Origin: JAJAZB01 sp964244295
Lineage (GTDB): Bacteria > Bacteroidota > Bacteroidia > Cytophagales > Spirosomataceae
Length of the DNA stretch: 64,000 nt
Reading direction: 5' to 3'
Assembly (NCBI GenBank): GCA_964244295.1
Contig: CAXTIG010000010.1
Span: forward strand, 1 to 64,000
In this document: piece after piece, positions 8,555 to 16,425 of the stretch
Position numbering within the stretch: the first letter of the stretch is position 1
How the letters are laid out: each line of letters starts with the position of its first letter
Translations under genes and position numbers: made by a program
The notes under the pieces: generated by a model
The model's database searches: none
Told to the model about the DNA's origin: nothing
What the model saw: the letters and a program-made list of their open reading frames with translations, nothing else

Positions 8555-8808
8555 AGTTTTCAGTTTATGGTTTACCGTTTTCAGTTTGTGAAGTTGTTTA
8601 GCATTTGAAAAAGGGATTGTCATCCCGACGATAGGAGGGATCTTGTTGGCCCTCCGAGACGATTGTCGGTAGCCAGCGGTTTGGTAATTTAACGAGATCC
8701 GTCCTATCGTCGGGATAACAACCCCTTTTTTGATGAAAACTCAATGGTTAAACAGGCACTATGATTCCTCAAGTACGACTGAAAATGGTAAACCATAAAC
8801 TGAAAACT
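8555..8808. repeat. Nested double inverted repeat
   Basis: The outer arms (8555-8584 and 8779-8808) are 30 bp with one mismatch and are built of CAGTTT/GGTTTACC words. Inside them sits a second inverted repeat with 40-bp arms (8608-8647 and 8691-8730, a few mismatches) of the ATCCCGACGATAGGA family. The innermost loop carries GTCGGTAGCCA (8665-8675), the reverse complement of the shared loop word TGGCTACCGAC. Together they fill almost the whole gap between divergent genes. Confidence 0.8.
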
Positions 8809-8833
8809 AGGAACCTTGTCTATTTTCGCCCCC

Positions 8834-9982
8834 ATGAAAATTGCCGAAACGTCGCCAGACGGCAAGTCAACCGTCATTATTGGGGCCGGGCCGGCGGGGC
8901 TAGCCGTGGCCGGGCGGTTGCGGCACCTGGGTCAGGTGTTTGTCTTGCTCGAAAAAACGGATCGCGTCGCCGCCGCCTGGCACGGACACTACGACCGCCT
9001 GCACCTGCACACGGTGAAGGAGCACTCCGGCCTGCCGCACCGGCCCATTCCCGCCGATTTTCCGCGCTACCTTTCCCGAAAACAGGCCATCGCTTACTGG
9101 GAAGCGTACGCCCGGCAGATGGCGATCGAACCGCGCTTCGGGCAGGAGGTAATTTCGGTAAAACGGGTCGGGGAAGGATGGGAAACCAGGACAAAAACTG
9201 ACATTTTTCGTTCCCAAAACGTGGTCATCTGCACCGGCTACAACCGGGTGCGGTACCGCCCGCACTGGCCGGGCGAGGAGGAGTTCAGCGGCCCCCTCAT
9301 TCACAGCGCCGACTACCGGAACGGCGAGCCGTTTCGCGGAAAAAAAGTGCTCGTCATCGGCATGGGCAACACCGGGGCCGAACTCGCCATCGACCTCGTC
9401 GAGCACGGGGCCGAACCCTGGATTTCGGTTCGCCAGCCGGTCAACATCATGGCGAAGGAATTCAAAGGCCGCCCGGCGCAGCCCACGGCCATTTTGCTGA
9501 GTCATTTCCCCCACTGGCTTACCGACCGCCTCGCCCGCTGGTCGCAGCGCCAAGCCATCGGCGACCTCAGCGCCTACGGCCTGCCCACGCCCCCCCTGGC
9601 CGCCAGCGCGCAACTCCGCACCACGGGCCGCGTGCCCGTGATCGACGTGGGCACGGTGGCGCTCATCCGCGAGGGCAAGGTGAAAATCCTGCCCGGCATC
9701 GAACGGTTTCACGAAAAAACAGTGTCGTTTTGCGACGGGCGCACGTTGCCTTTCGAGGCCGTCATTGCCGCCACGGGGTTTCGCTCGCAGGTTCAGGATT
9801 TTATCGAGCACGCGGACGGCCTGCTCAACGAGCGCGGCCACCCGCGCAGCCTTTGGGTGGACGAACCCCGCTACCGGGGCCTGTATTTCCTCGGTTTTGA
9901 ACTGCCCACGGCGGGGATTCTGCGGGGAATTAAGCTGGATTCGGAGAAGATTGTGAAGGAGATTTTGAAGCGACAAAAATAA
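8834..9982 (+). CDS. Flavin-containing monooxygenase-like NAD(P)/FAD oxidoreductase
   Basis: This 382-residue flavoprotein has two Rossmann motifs: GAGPAG at residues 17-22 for FAD and VIGMGNTGAE near residue 180 for NAD(P)H. Between them is ATG-like ICTGYNRVRYRP and near the C-terminus IAATGFRSQV. The layout matches the YUCCA/CzcO-like group of class B monooxygenases, which oxygenate small hydrophobic or indolic compounds; the substrate is unknown. ATG at 8834 is chosen over an in-frame TTG at 8816. It is flanked by inverted repeats and probably monocistronic. Confidence 0.82.
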   Translation: MKIAETSPDGKSTVIIGAGPAGLAVAGRLRHLGQVFVLLEKTDRVAAAWHGHYDRLHLHTVKEHSGLPHRPIPADFPRYLSRKQAIAYWEAYARQMAIEPRFGQEVISVKRVGEGWETRTKTDIFRSQNVVICTGYNRVRYRPHWPGEEEFSGPLIHSADYRNGEPFRGKKVLVIGMGNTGAELAIDLVEHGAEPWISVRQPVNIMAKEFKGRPAQPTAILLSHFPHWLTDRLARWSQRQAIGDLSAYGLPTPPLAASAQLRTTGRVPVIDVGTVALIREGKVKILPGIERFHEKTVSFCDGRTLPFEAVIAATGFRSQVQDFIEHADGLLNERGHPRSLWVDEPRYRGLYFLGFELPTAGILRGIKLDSEKIVKEILKRQK

Positions 9983-9997
9983 GAACCCTCCCGCGCC

Positions 9998-10208
9998 CGT
10001 CATTGCGAGCGGAGGGTGAAAAGACAAGCGAAGCGAGAACTGGTTGCCGGAGCGCGGCAATCCCCTCACGAAGACCAAGCAGTCCGTCGCACGGGAGCAT
10101 CGGGAGAGGCGCTTGGATTTTGCTCTTTCGGTCTCCGGTAGGGGATTGCCGCGCTCCGGCAACCAGTTCTCGCTTCGCTCGCCCTGGTTGCCTCCGCTCG
10201 CAATGACG
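9998..10208. repeat. About 210-bp inverted-repeat element, CATTGCGAGCG family, copy 1
   Basis: Imperfect arms of 70-80 bp start with CGTCATTGCGAGCGGAGG on the left and end with its complement on the right. They include GAGAACTGGTTGCCGG and CAATCCCCT in both. The central part contains TTTTGCTCTTTCGGTCTCCGG. A second copy with the same ends and the same centre lies at 38003-38216. It fills the gap 9983-10254; no gene is seen in it. Confidence 0.85.
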
Positions 10209-10254
10209 CGTTTACGGAGGCTGTTTTCTGCCATCCATTCTCCATTTTTGAAAA

Positions 10255-12651
10255 ATGAAACGAATTCTTACTTTCCTTCCCTTCTTCTTTTTCCTTTCCC
10301 CCGCCTTCGCCCAACAACTCGCCCCGCTCACGGTCGAAAAAATTATGCGCGACCCGAAGTGGATCGGTGTGGCTCCCTCCGGCCCGACCTGGAGCGAGGA
10401 TTCGCGGACGATTTATTTTAACTGGAATCCGGAAAAGGCCGTTTCCGATTCGCTGTACACCCTCACGCTCGCCAACCGCACCCCGCGCAAACTCCCCCGC
10501 GCCGAGCGCCTGGCCCTGCCCACGGGCGGCGTTTACAACCTGGCCCACACGCGGAAGGTCTTCGAGCGCCAGGGCGACGTGTTCGTGCTGGACCTGAAAA
10601 CCGGCACCCATCGCCAACTCACCAACACGGTGGAGGAAGAAAGCGCCCCCACCTTCACCGGCGACGACCAGCGGGTGGTTTTCCGGCGGGGCAACAACCT
10701 TTTCAGCGTAACCCTGGCCGACGGGCTGACGACCCAACTCACGAATTTTTTGCCCGGAAAAAAAGAAGAGAAAAAACCGGGTGAGCAGGAAAAAACCCTC
10801 AAAGCCGAACAACTGGCCTTGTTCGACGTACTCCGCGAGCGTAAAACCAAGCGCGACGCGACGGAAAAAGCGGAGAAAGCCGAGCGCCCCCACCGCCCGA
10901 AGGACGTTTACCTCGATGAGCGCCGCCTCGAAAACCCACAACTCAGTCCCGACGGGCGCTTCGTCACCTTCCGGCTCAACAAGGCCGCGACGGGGGCCAA
11001 AACCGCCCAGGTGCCTAGCTACGTGACCGAATCGGGCTTTACCGAAGACCTCGCCGCCCGCACCAAAGTGGGTGCCCCGCTGGCTTCCTCGCAGTTTTTC
11101 GTGTACGACATCGCCCGCGATACGATTCAGGAAGTTTCCGCGAAAACGCTGCCCGGACTGGCCGATAAACCTGAATTTTTGAAAGAGTACGCCCGGCGTG
11201 GAGACGCTGCGAAAAAAGACACGACCAAGAAAGACACCGCCCGAAAATCCCGCCCCGTGATTTTCTACGGCCCAGTCTGGTCGCTCGACGGGAAGAATGC
11301 CGTGGTCGTGGCGCGTTCGCTCGACAACAAAGACCGCTGGCTGCTGGGCTTCGACCCAGCCACCCGCGCGTTGAAACCCCTCGACCGGCAGCGCGACGAA
11401 GCCTGGGTGGGCGGGCCGGGCGTGAGCGGTTCGCTGGGCGGGGGCTGGGTGGCGTTTTTGGCCGACCACGAAACGGCGGTGTTTCACTCCGAAGCCGATG
11501 GCTACTCGCACCTCTACGCCGTGAACGTGCGAACCGGGGACAAAAAGCAACTGACCAGCGGGAAATTCGAGGTCCAGCAAGCCCAGCTTTCCCGCGACCG
11601 GAAAACGATTTTTTTCCAGTCGAACGAAGTGCATCCGGGCGAACAGCATTTTTACCGCATGGCCGCCACCGGCGGCGAACGCATCCGCCTCACCAACCTA
11701 CCGGGTGCCAACGACGCGACGCTCTCGCCCGACGAAAACCAGCTTTTGATTCGCCGCTCCACGACCACCCAACCCTGGGAATTGTACGTGCAGGCGGCCA
11801 AGCCGGGTGCCAAAGCCGAGCAACTGACGGCCTCACTCACGCCGGAATTTAAAAGTTACCCCTGGCGCGAGCCGCAAATCGTGACGGTACGCGCCGCCGA
11901 TGGAGCCGAGATTTACGCCCGGCTCTACACGCCCGAAGCGGGCAAGAAAACCGGCGCGGCGGTGGTGTTCGTCCACGGCGCGGGGTATTTGCAAAACGCC
12001 CACCGGTGGTGGAGTCAGTACTTCCGGGAATATATGTTCAACAATCTTTTGGTCGAAAAAGGCTACGTCGTCCTCGACCTCGACTACCGCGCCTCGGCGG
12101 GCTACGGGCGCGACTGGCGCACGGGCATTTACCGGCACATGGGCGGCAAAGACCTCAGCGACCACGTGGACGGGGCGAAATTTTTAGTCGAAAAACACGG
12201 CGTTGACCCTAAGCGAATCGGAATTTACGGCGGCTCTTACGGCGGGTTCATCACGTTGATGGCGCTGTTCACCTCGCCCGGCACCTTCGCGGCGGGGGCG
12301 GCCCTCCGGCCCGTGACCGACTGGGCCGCCTACAACCACCCCTACACGGCCAACATCCTCAACGAACCCCAAACCGACTCACTGGCCTACCGCCGCAGTT
12401 CGCCGATTTACTTTGCCGAGGGCCTGAAAGACCACCTGCTCATCTGCCACGGGATGGTGGACGTGAACGTACACTTTCAGGACGTAGTCCGCCTGAGCCA
12501 ACGGCTCATCGAATTGAAAAAGGAAAACTGGGAAGTGGCCGCCTACCCCGTGGAAGACCACGCTTTCGTGGAGCCGAGTAGCTGGACGGATGAGTACCGG
12601 CGGATTTTGAAATTGTTTGAGGAGACGCTGGCGAAGCCGAAAGCGCCGTGA
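10255..12651 (+). CDS. Secreted S9-family (prolyl oligopeptidase/DPP-like) peptidase
   Basis: This 798-residue serine peptidase has a signal peptide (residues 1-20, ending AFAQ). A beta-propeller region with WD40/PD40-like strands (about 40-540) contains a Lys/Glu-rich charged insert near 165-220. The alpha/beta hydrolase domain spans 550-798. The catalytic triad reads as Ser661 in YGGSYGGF, Asp736 in GMVDVNVHF and His769 in EDHAFV. Such enzymes cleave short peptides after proline or alanine in the periplasm or outside the cell. It stands alone between a repeat element and a terminator. Confidence 0.9.
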   Translation: MKRILTFLPFFFFLSPAFAQQLAPLTVEKIMRDPKWIGVAPSGPTWSEDSRTIYFNWNPEKAVSDSLYTLTLANRTPRKLPRAERLALPTGGVYNLAHTRKVFERQGDVFVLDLKTGTHRQLTNTVEEESAPTFTGDDQRVVFRRGNNLFSVTLADGLTTQLTNFLPGKKEEKKPGEQEKTLKAEQLALFDVLRERKTKRDATEKAEKAERPHRPKDVYLDERRLENPQLSPDGRFVTFRLNKAATGAKTAQVPSYVTESGFTEDLAARTKVGAPLASSQFFVYDIARDTIQEVSAKTLPGLADKPEFLKEYARRGDAAKKDTTKKDTARKSRPVIFYGPVWSLDGKNAVVVARSLDNKDRWLLGFDPATRALKPLDRQRDEAWVGGPGVSGSLGGGWVAFLADHETAVFHSEADGYSHLYAVNVRTGDKKQLTSGKFEVQQAQLSRDRKTIFFQSNEVHPGEQHFYRMAATGGERIRLTNLPGANDATLSPDENQLLIRRSTTTQPWELYVQAAKPGAKAEQLTASLTPEFKSYPWREPQIVTVRAADGAEIYARLYTPEAGKKTGAAVVFVHGAGYLQNAHRWWSQYFREYMFNNLLVEKGYVVLDLDYRASAGYGRDWRTGIYRHMGGKDLSDHVDGAKFLVEKHGVDPKRIGIYGGSYGGFITLMALFTSPGTFAAGAALRPVTDWAAYNHPYTANILNEPQTDSLAYRRSSPIYFAEGLKDHLLICHGMVDVNVHFQDVVRLSQRLIELKKENWEVAAYPVEDHAFVEPSSWTDEYRRILKLFEETLAKPKAP

Positions 12652-12725
12652 GCATCAGGGAAAGCCCTTCCCGTTCCCCGTTGTCCGCGTCACAGACGTA
12701 AACGATCGGGGAACACTAACACCTG

Positions 12726-12752
12726 AAGTCTTGAAGTTCAAGACTTTTTTTA
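12726..12752 (+). terminator. Terminator after the S9 peptidase
   Basis: Hairpin AAGTCTTG/CAAGACTT with a short AAGTT loop followed by seven T. A weaker hairpin (GTTCCCCG...CGGGGAAC, about 12673-12715) precedes it. Confidence 0.7.
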
Positions 12753-12780
12753 TTGATTCTCTTTAAAAAATCTTCCAATT

Positions 12781-12811
12781 TTGTTTCGTTACGAAACAAG
12801 CTATACCTTTA
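12781..12811 (+). promoter_or_regulatory. Promoter overlapped by a 19-bp palindrome
   Basis: TTG (12781-12783), 20-nt spacer and TACCTTTA (12804-12811) fit the Bacteroidota promoter form. The upstream half is a perfect palindrome, TTGTTTCGT-T-ACGAAACAA (12781-12799), that starts at the -33 element. This is the typical position of a repressor operator. ATG follows at 12831. Confidence 0.55.
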
Positions 12812-12830
12812 TTTCGCTAATCAAAACAGC

Positions 12831-13019
12831 ATGACACGCAAACAAATTGACGAACTCCTTAAAATCCACACCAGCCAGCGGGATTTCGCTAAATCGTACC
12901 TTGACCAATACTACTACGACTTAGAGGCGAATAACCACGAAACCGAATGGCTGAACCGTTACATCAAACACAAGAAAATTGTCGAGCAGCTTACCAACGA
13001 AAAGGCTGACGACGAATAA
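12831..13019 (+). CDS. Small hypothetical protein, low-GC island
   Basis: A 62-residue charged helical protein (MTRKQIDELLKIHTSQRDFAK...) ending in the acidic tail NEKADDE. No known domain is recognised. Composition is visibly more AT-rich than the neighbours, as in the next gene, 42 bp downstream. The ATG at 12831 is preferred to the frame's earlier start because the promoter and palindrome lie immediately upstream of it. The next gene has an excisionase-like fold, so the pair might be the remnant or control module of a small mobile element; this is inference. Confidence 0.6.
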   Translation: MTRKQIDELLKIHTSQRDFAKSYLDQYYYDLEANNHETEWLNRYIKHKKIVEQLTNEKADDE

Positions 13020-13061
13020 CCAGCCGGGGGGCTTTTCCCCTCCCATTAAATTCTTTGTGCA

Positions 13062-13343
13062 ATGAAGACGCAAAGTTCAGCGGTTAGCCGCACAGTTGAT
13101 TTGGAAAGCGACTTAGCTCGTTTCCGCCAACAGTCTGAATATAGTCTCCAACTAGCGAGCCAAGCCGGATTAACAATTGATTTATCGGAATGGCTGACAG
13201 CGAAGCGTTACGCAGAACGGTACGATTTAACAACTCAGGTAGTAACGAATTGGATTGCACGGGGTATCATCCCAGCCGACTGCACCATGACCTTACCAGA
13301 GCTAAATGACATCAGACTGGTAAAAAACCAGCCGTACCGGTAG
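13062..13343 (+). CDS. Small excisionase/MerR-like helix-turn-helix protein
   Basis: This 93-residue protein has a helical N-terminus (residues 1-40) and then a segment reading WLTAKRYAERYDLTTQVVT followed by NWIARGIIPADC. That fits the winged-helix pattern of excisionase/MerR-type DNA-binding domains, with AKRYAERYDLT as helix-turn and TNWIARGIIP as recognition helix and wing. It may recognise DNA, perhaps the palindrome upstream of the preceding gene. AT-richer than its surroundings; a terminator follows. No integrase is present nearby. Confidence 0.6.
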   Translation: MKTQSSAVSRTVDLESDLARFRQQSEYSLQLASQAGLTIDLSEWLTAKRYAERYDLTTQVVTNWIARGIIPADCTMTLPELNDIRLVKNQPYR

Positions 13344-13377
13344 CAACTCATTAAGCGTGTTATTTTGATTTAGCATG

Positions 13378-13411
13378 AAACCTCCTCGCTTTTAGTGAGG
13401 GGGTTTTTTAT
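13378..13411 (+). terminator. Terminator of the small gene pair
   Basis: Stem AACCTCCTCGCT/AGTGAGGGGGTT with a TTT loop, including G-T pairs, followed by TTTTT. Confidence 0.65.
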
Positions 13412-13510
13412 GAAAAATGGTTTGTCAATAACTAACCCAAGTTGCAAGCCATGAAAAAGCCCCTGTTATTCCAGTCTGCATTGGCGACGCAGATTAACAG
13501 AATTGGTAAA

Positions 13511-13567
13511 CCCCTCAAAAAACGGAGGCGACGTGTTGAGAACACGTCGCCTCCGTTTTTTGAGGGG
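13511..13567. terminator. 27-bp perfect hairpin, likely bidirectional terminator
   Basis: Arms 13511-13537 and 13541-13567 are perfectly complementary around a 3-nt loop. Internal A6/T6 runs would supply a T tract in either direction. It lies 6 bp beyond the stop of the DUF4142 gene on the minus strand. The stretch 13412-13510 to its left holds nothing recognisable. Confidence 0.75.
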
Positions 13568-13573
13568 GTCTGG

Positions 13574-14158
13574 TTACTTCATCGCATCCCGAATCGCCTT
13601 CACCTCGTCGTGGTGCTGCTGGAGGGTGGGCAGCGTTTTGGCGGCGAAGGCTTTCAGGTCGGCGTCTTTGCCGTCGTCGGCGATTTCCTTGAATTCCTTC
13701 AGGTCTTCGTCGTGGTCTTTTTCCATGATTTCGGCGAAGCGCTTGTCAAACTCCGCGCCGGAGAGTTTGGCGAGTTCATCGACGTGTTTCTGATGGTCGT
13801 CGCCCAGTGTAGCCGGAAGCACCACGCCTTTCTGACCGGCCAGGGTTTTCAGTTCCTCGTTGGCGGCGCTGTGGTCTTTGACCAGCATCGCGCCGAAGTC
13901 TTTCACGCGCTGGCTCGCCCCTTTTTCCTGGGCCATTTTACCCAATTCGACTTCGAGCATTCCGCCGCTGGCGGCATTGACGATAAACTCGCTGTCTTTG
14001 TCGGCCACGTTACCGGTTTTTTCGTTGGCGTCTTCGGCCACTTCGGTGCTGTCTTCTTTTTTGTCCGAACCGCCGCAGGATTGGAAGGTGAAGGCGGCGA
14101 GCGCCAGCAGGAGCAGCAAAGGGTACTTTCTGGCTTCGCTGAATGGTGAAAATTTCAT
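13574..14158 (-). CDS. DUF4142 lipoprotein
   Basis: This 194-residue protein has a lipoprotein signal peptide ending in FQSC, with the lipidated Cys at residue 28, then an acidic linker. A ferritin-like helical DUF4142 domain spans about residues 60-190 (SEFIVNAASGGMLEVELGKMA, DFGAMLVKDHSAANEELKTLA, FAEIMEKDHDEDLKEF). DUF4142 proteins are predicted periplasmic four-helix bundles of unknown activity, often linked with envelope stress. The ATG at 14158 is chosen because it opens the signal peptide. Confidence 0.88.
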   Translation of the reverse strand: MKFSPFSEARKYPLLLLLALAAFTFQSCGGSDKKEDSTEVAEDANEKTGNVADKDSEFIVNAASGGMLEVELGKMAQEKGASQRVKDFGAMLVKDHSAANEELKTLAGQKGVVLPATLGDDHQKHVDELAKLSGAEFDKRFAEIMEKDHDEDLKEFKEIADDGKDADLKAFAAKTLPTLQQHHDEVKAIRDAMK

Positions 14159-14369
14159 GGGTTTGTTGAAGAAGCGGAGGGGCAGAAGCCCTTCCTGGTT
14201 GAACATTGGTTTTCCAACGTTTCACAAAAACCCGTGCCGGGAGCAGGCTTGTCACGCTGAACGGAGTTGCCCACCGTGTGAAATTCTTCCCTAACTTTCC
14301 TACCCGCCGCACCAAAGACGGGCGGTTTCCGTTATGCCTTCGTGTTTTTGAGCCACACTACCCTTCACC

Positions 14370-15554
14370 ATGCGCTTTTTTAACCCGCTCCGGGCTTGGT
14401 TGCTGCCCGTTTTCGTCGCCTTTCTGTTCGTGGGCTGTGAGGACAACAACCCAACGCCTAGCCCGGAAAACAAAGTCCTCGTAGGTAGCACCCTCAAGGC
14501 CCAGTTTACCAAAGCCGAACTCAGCCGCCGCCTCGGGGCCATCAACCCCGCCTACGCGCTGTTTTTGCAGTTCGGCGTGAAAGTTCACGTGATTACCTAC
14601 AAAACCCAGTTGCCCGACGGCACGGCGGTGACGGCTTCGGGGGCCATCCTCGTGCCCGATTCGCCCAACCCCCTGCCGGTGGTGAGCCAGCAGCACGGCA
14701 CCATCACCGACGACGCCCAGGCTCCCTCCAACTACGGCCCCGGCTCCGATGCCTACGAAGCCGCCACCGTGTTTGCCTCGACGGGCTACATCATGGTTTG
14801 CCCCGATTACATTGGCTACGGGGCCTCGAAGAGCGTGCCCCACACCTACGAACACCGCCTCGGTCTGGCCCAGGCCAGCCTCGATATGCTCCGGGCGGCG
14901 AAGGAATTTATCGCCAATAACAACATCAACTGGGACAAGCGCGTGTACCTGACGGGCTACTCCGAAGGCGGCTACGCCACGATGGCGCTGTTTAAGTTGA
15001 TGGAAGAAAAATACCCCGACGAATTCAACATCCGGGCGGTGAGCGCCGGAGCGGGGGCTTACAACAAAACGGCTTTCATGAAGCAAATCGTCAACGGCAA
15101 CACGAGTGGCGAGGCCGAGTACAACCGCCTGTACGTGTGGGTATTGCGCACTTACAACGACCTCTACAAACTGGCCCGCCCGATGAGTTTTTACTTCAAA
15201 GAACCCTACGCCACCGAGGCCCAGAAAGGGCTGAATGCCAACATCAGCGTCAGCCTCGACAAGACCTTTACCGACTCGTTCAAAAAAGCCGTCAGCGAAG
15301 GCAGCGACGCTGATTTTACGAAAGCCGTGGCCGACAACGACGTGTTCGACTGGAAGCCCAAAGCCCCCCTGCGCCTCTACCACGGCGACGCCGACCAACT
15401 GGTGCTGTTCCTGAATTCCAAAACTGCTTTCGACGCGATGAAAGCGCGGGGAGCCACCAACGTCGAACTCATCCCGATCGAAAAAGCCACCCACGCGACG
15501 GGCATCAGCGGGTACGTCCTGGGAACGTTCGATATGTTTTCAACGGTGAAATAA
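14370..15554 (+). CDS. Secreted alpha/beta hydrolase lipoprotein (lipase/peptidase-like)
   Basis: This 394-residue protein has a lipoprotein-type signal peptide (lipidated Cys about residue 23 in LFVGCED) and an alpha/beta hydrolase domain. The oxyanion region VVSQQHGTI is near residue 108 and the nucleophile elbow GYSEGGYA near residue 206. The acid lies in LYHGDADQLV and the histidine in IEKATHATG. The arrangement resembles secretory lipases and prolyl-oligopeptidase-like esterases. Substrate unknown. It is followed by a strong terminator. Confidence 0.82.
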   Translation: MRFFNPLRAWLLPVFVAFLFVGCEDNNPTPSPENKVLVGSTLKAQFTKAELSRRLGAINPAYALFLQFGVKVHVITYKTQLPDGTAVTASGAILVPDSPNPLPVVSQQHGTITDDAQAPSNYGPGSDAYEAATVFASTGYIMVCPDYIGYGASKSVPHTYEHRLGLAQASLDMLRAAKEFIANNNINWDKRVYLTGYSEGGYATMALFKLMEEKYPDEFNIRAVSAGAGAYNKTAFMKQIVNGNTSGEAEYNRLYVWVLRTYNDLYKLARPMSFYFKEPYATEAQKGLNANISVSLDKTFTDSFKKAVSEGSDADFTKAVADNDVFDWKPKAPLRLYHGDADQLVLFLNSKTAFDAMKARGATNVELIPIEKATHATGISGYVLGTFDMFSTVK

Positions 15555-15568
15555 AAAGAGGTGAAAAG

Positions 15569-15626
15569 AAAAAGGGAGCCGGGAAAAAAGAGCAGCGATG
15601 TCTCTTTTTTCCCGGCTCCCTTTTTT
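15569..15626. terminator. 24-bp hairpin between convergent genes
   Basis: Arms 15569-15592 (ending GGGAAAAAAGAG) and 15602-15625 are perfectly complementary. A/T runs at both the base and the loop side would allow termination in both directions. It lies between the hydrolase stop and the PAS gene stop. Confidence 0.75.
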
Positions 15627-15658
15627 CTTTGTCCCTTCCGCGCAGCGTCCGCTCCCCT

Positions 15659-16177
15659 TTAGGCCACCTCCGACTCGAAGGCGATGAAGTTGACCACCCG
15701 GCCCCTGGCATCGAAAACGGGGTTAATCTCGACCTGACAGCGGTAGAGTTCGCCGTTGGCCCGGTAGTTGACGACGACTCCCTCGTACCCCTCCTGATTT
15801 TCCAATCGCGTCCGGATGGCGTGCCGGGATTCCAGGCTCGTTTGGGGTCCTTGCAGAAAGTTGGGAAACCGGCCCAGCGCCTGCTCCGGCGCGTAGCCCG
15901 TCATGGCCGTAAAACCAGCGGTAACCACTTGAATCCGTTGGAGGGAGTCGGTTACCACCACCGCGTGCGGCGGGTGTTGCAAAAACGCGCGAATTGTGCG
16001 CATCGGAAATCGCCATTGCCGAAGCCGGGCCAGATTGGCAATACCTCGGTAGTCGGCCTCGGCGGATTCAGACAGGCGGAGCGCCCGCAGCACAAACTCC
16101 AAGCCGCTCAACAGCGGACCGGGAATGGAAATACCGACGAACGTGTCGCAGGAAGATTGGGGGCCGAGGTCAAACAC
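15659..16177 (-). CDS. LOV-like PAS protein lacking the photoactive cysteine
   Basis: A 172-residue protein made of a helical N-terminal cap (residues 1-58) and one PAS domain (about 62-172). The PAS core is LOV-like: VTAGFTAMTGYAPEQALG, then GRFPNFLQGPQT at residues 102-113, and VVNYRANGELY. In blue-light LOV sensors this segment reads GRNCRFLQG with a flavin-binding Cys. Here that position is Pro105 and the flanking Asn/Arg are also changed, so classical photochemistry is unlikely. There is no output domain, so it may act by protein contact. The start is GTG at 16177, overlapping the upstream CWC gene by 8 bp; an internal ATG at 16003 would delete the cap. Confidence 0.78.
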   Translation of the reverse strand: MFDLGPQSSCDTFVGISIPGPLLSGLEFVLRALRLSESAEADYRGIANLARLRQWRFPMRTIRAFLQHPPHAVVVTDSLQRIQVVTAGFTAMTGYAPEQALGRFPNFLQGPQTSLESRHAIRTRLENQEGYEGVVVNYRANGELYRCQVEINPVFDARGRVVNFIAFESEVA

Positions 16178-16418
16178 GGAACGGAGGATTAAGGAGTGAA
16201 TGGTACTCGGCCTGCAACGCGTGCAGGCAGGTGGAACACAGGCAACCGCCGTCGAACTGCCATTCGGCCAGGGCGCGAATGTACTCGGTTTCGGCCCGGT
16301 CGAGGCGGATGTTAAGGCAATCGTACTTCAAGATCGAGTTGACCTTGCAGGTGAACAACTTCCCGCAACGCGGACAGGCTTCGGGGGCGTGTTTGCAAAA
16401 TTCCGGGTTCTGGTTCAT
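16170..16418 (-). CDS. Cysteine-rich CWC-family zinc protein
   Basis: The 82-residue protein has cysteines arranged as C8...CPRC(15-18)...C24...C34, then CLC and C in GGCLCSTCLHALQ (about 59-64). This fits the cysteine-rich CWC family of small predicted zinc-binding proteins of unknown function. It overlaps the start of the PAS gene by 8 bp, so the two are translationally coupled. The gap to the downstream end of the thioesterase gene is only 7 bp, which suggests thioesterase-CWC-PAS form one transcript. Confidence 0.78.
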   Translation of the reverse strand: MNQNPEFCKHAPEACPRCGKLFTCKVNSILKYDCLNIRLDRAETEYIRALAEWQFDGGCLCSTCLHALQAEYHSLLNPPFRV

Positions 16419-16425
16419 TCACAAC

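Noticed and set aside
9998..10208. tRNA-like or structured small RNA gene
   Set aside because: The symmetry is a plain inverted repeat with a second genomic copy; no tRNA or known ncRNA signature was seen, though an expressed RNA cannot be ruled out.
8900..10234. A 444-codon minus-strand frame opposite the monooxygenase
   Set aside because: It runs into a palindromic repeat element and lacks any recognisable motif; the opposite strand has two Rossmann motifs in the right order.
10066..11649. A 527-codon minus-strand frame opposite the S9 peptidase
   Set aside because: It begins inside the S9 gene and ends in the repeat element; the S9 frame has signal peptide and catalytic triad.
13442..14149. 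A plus-strand 235-codon frame antisense to DUF4142
   Set aside because: It starts in the terminator region and is entirely opposite a lipoprotein gene with a clear signal peptide and domain.
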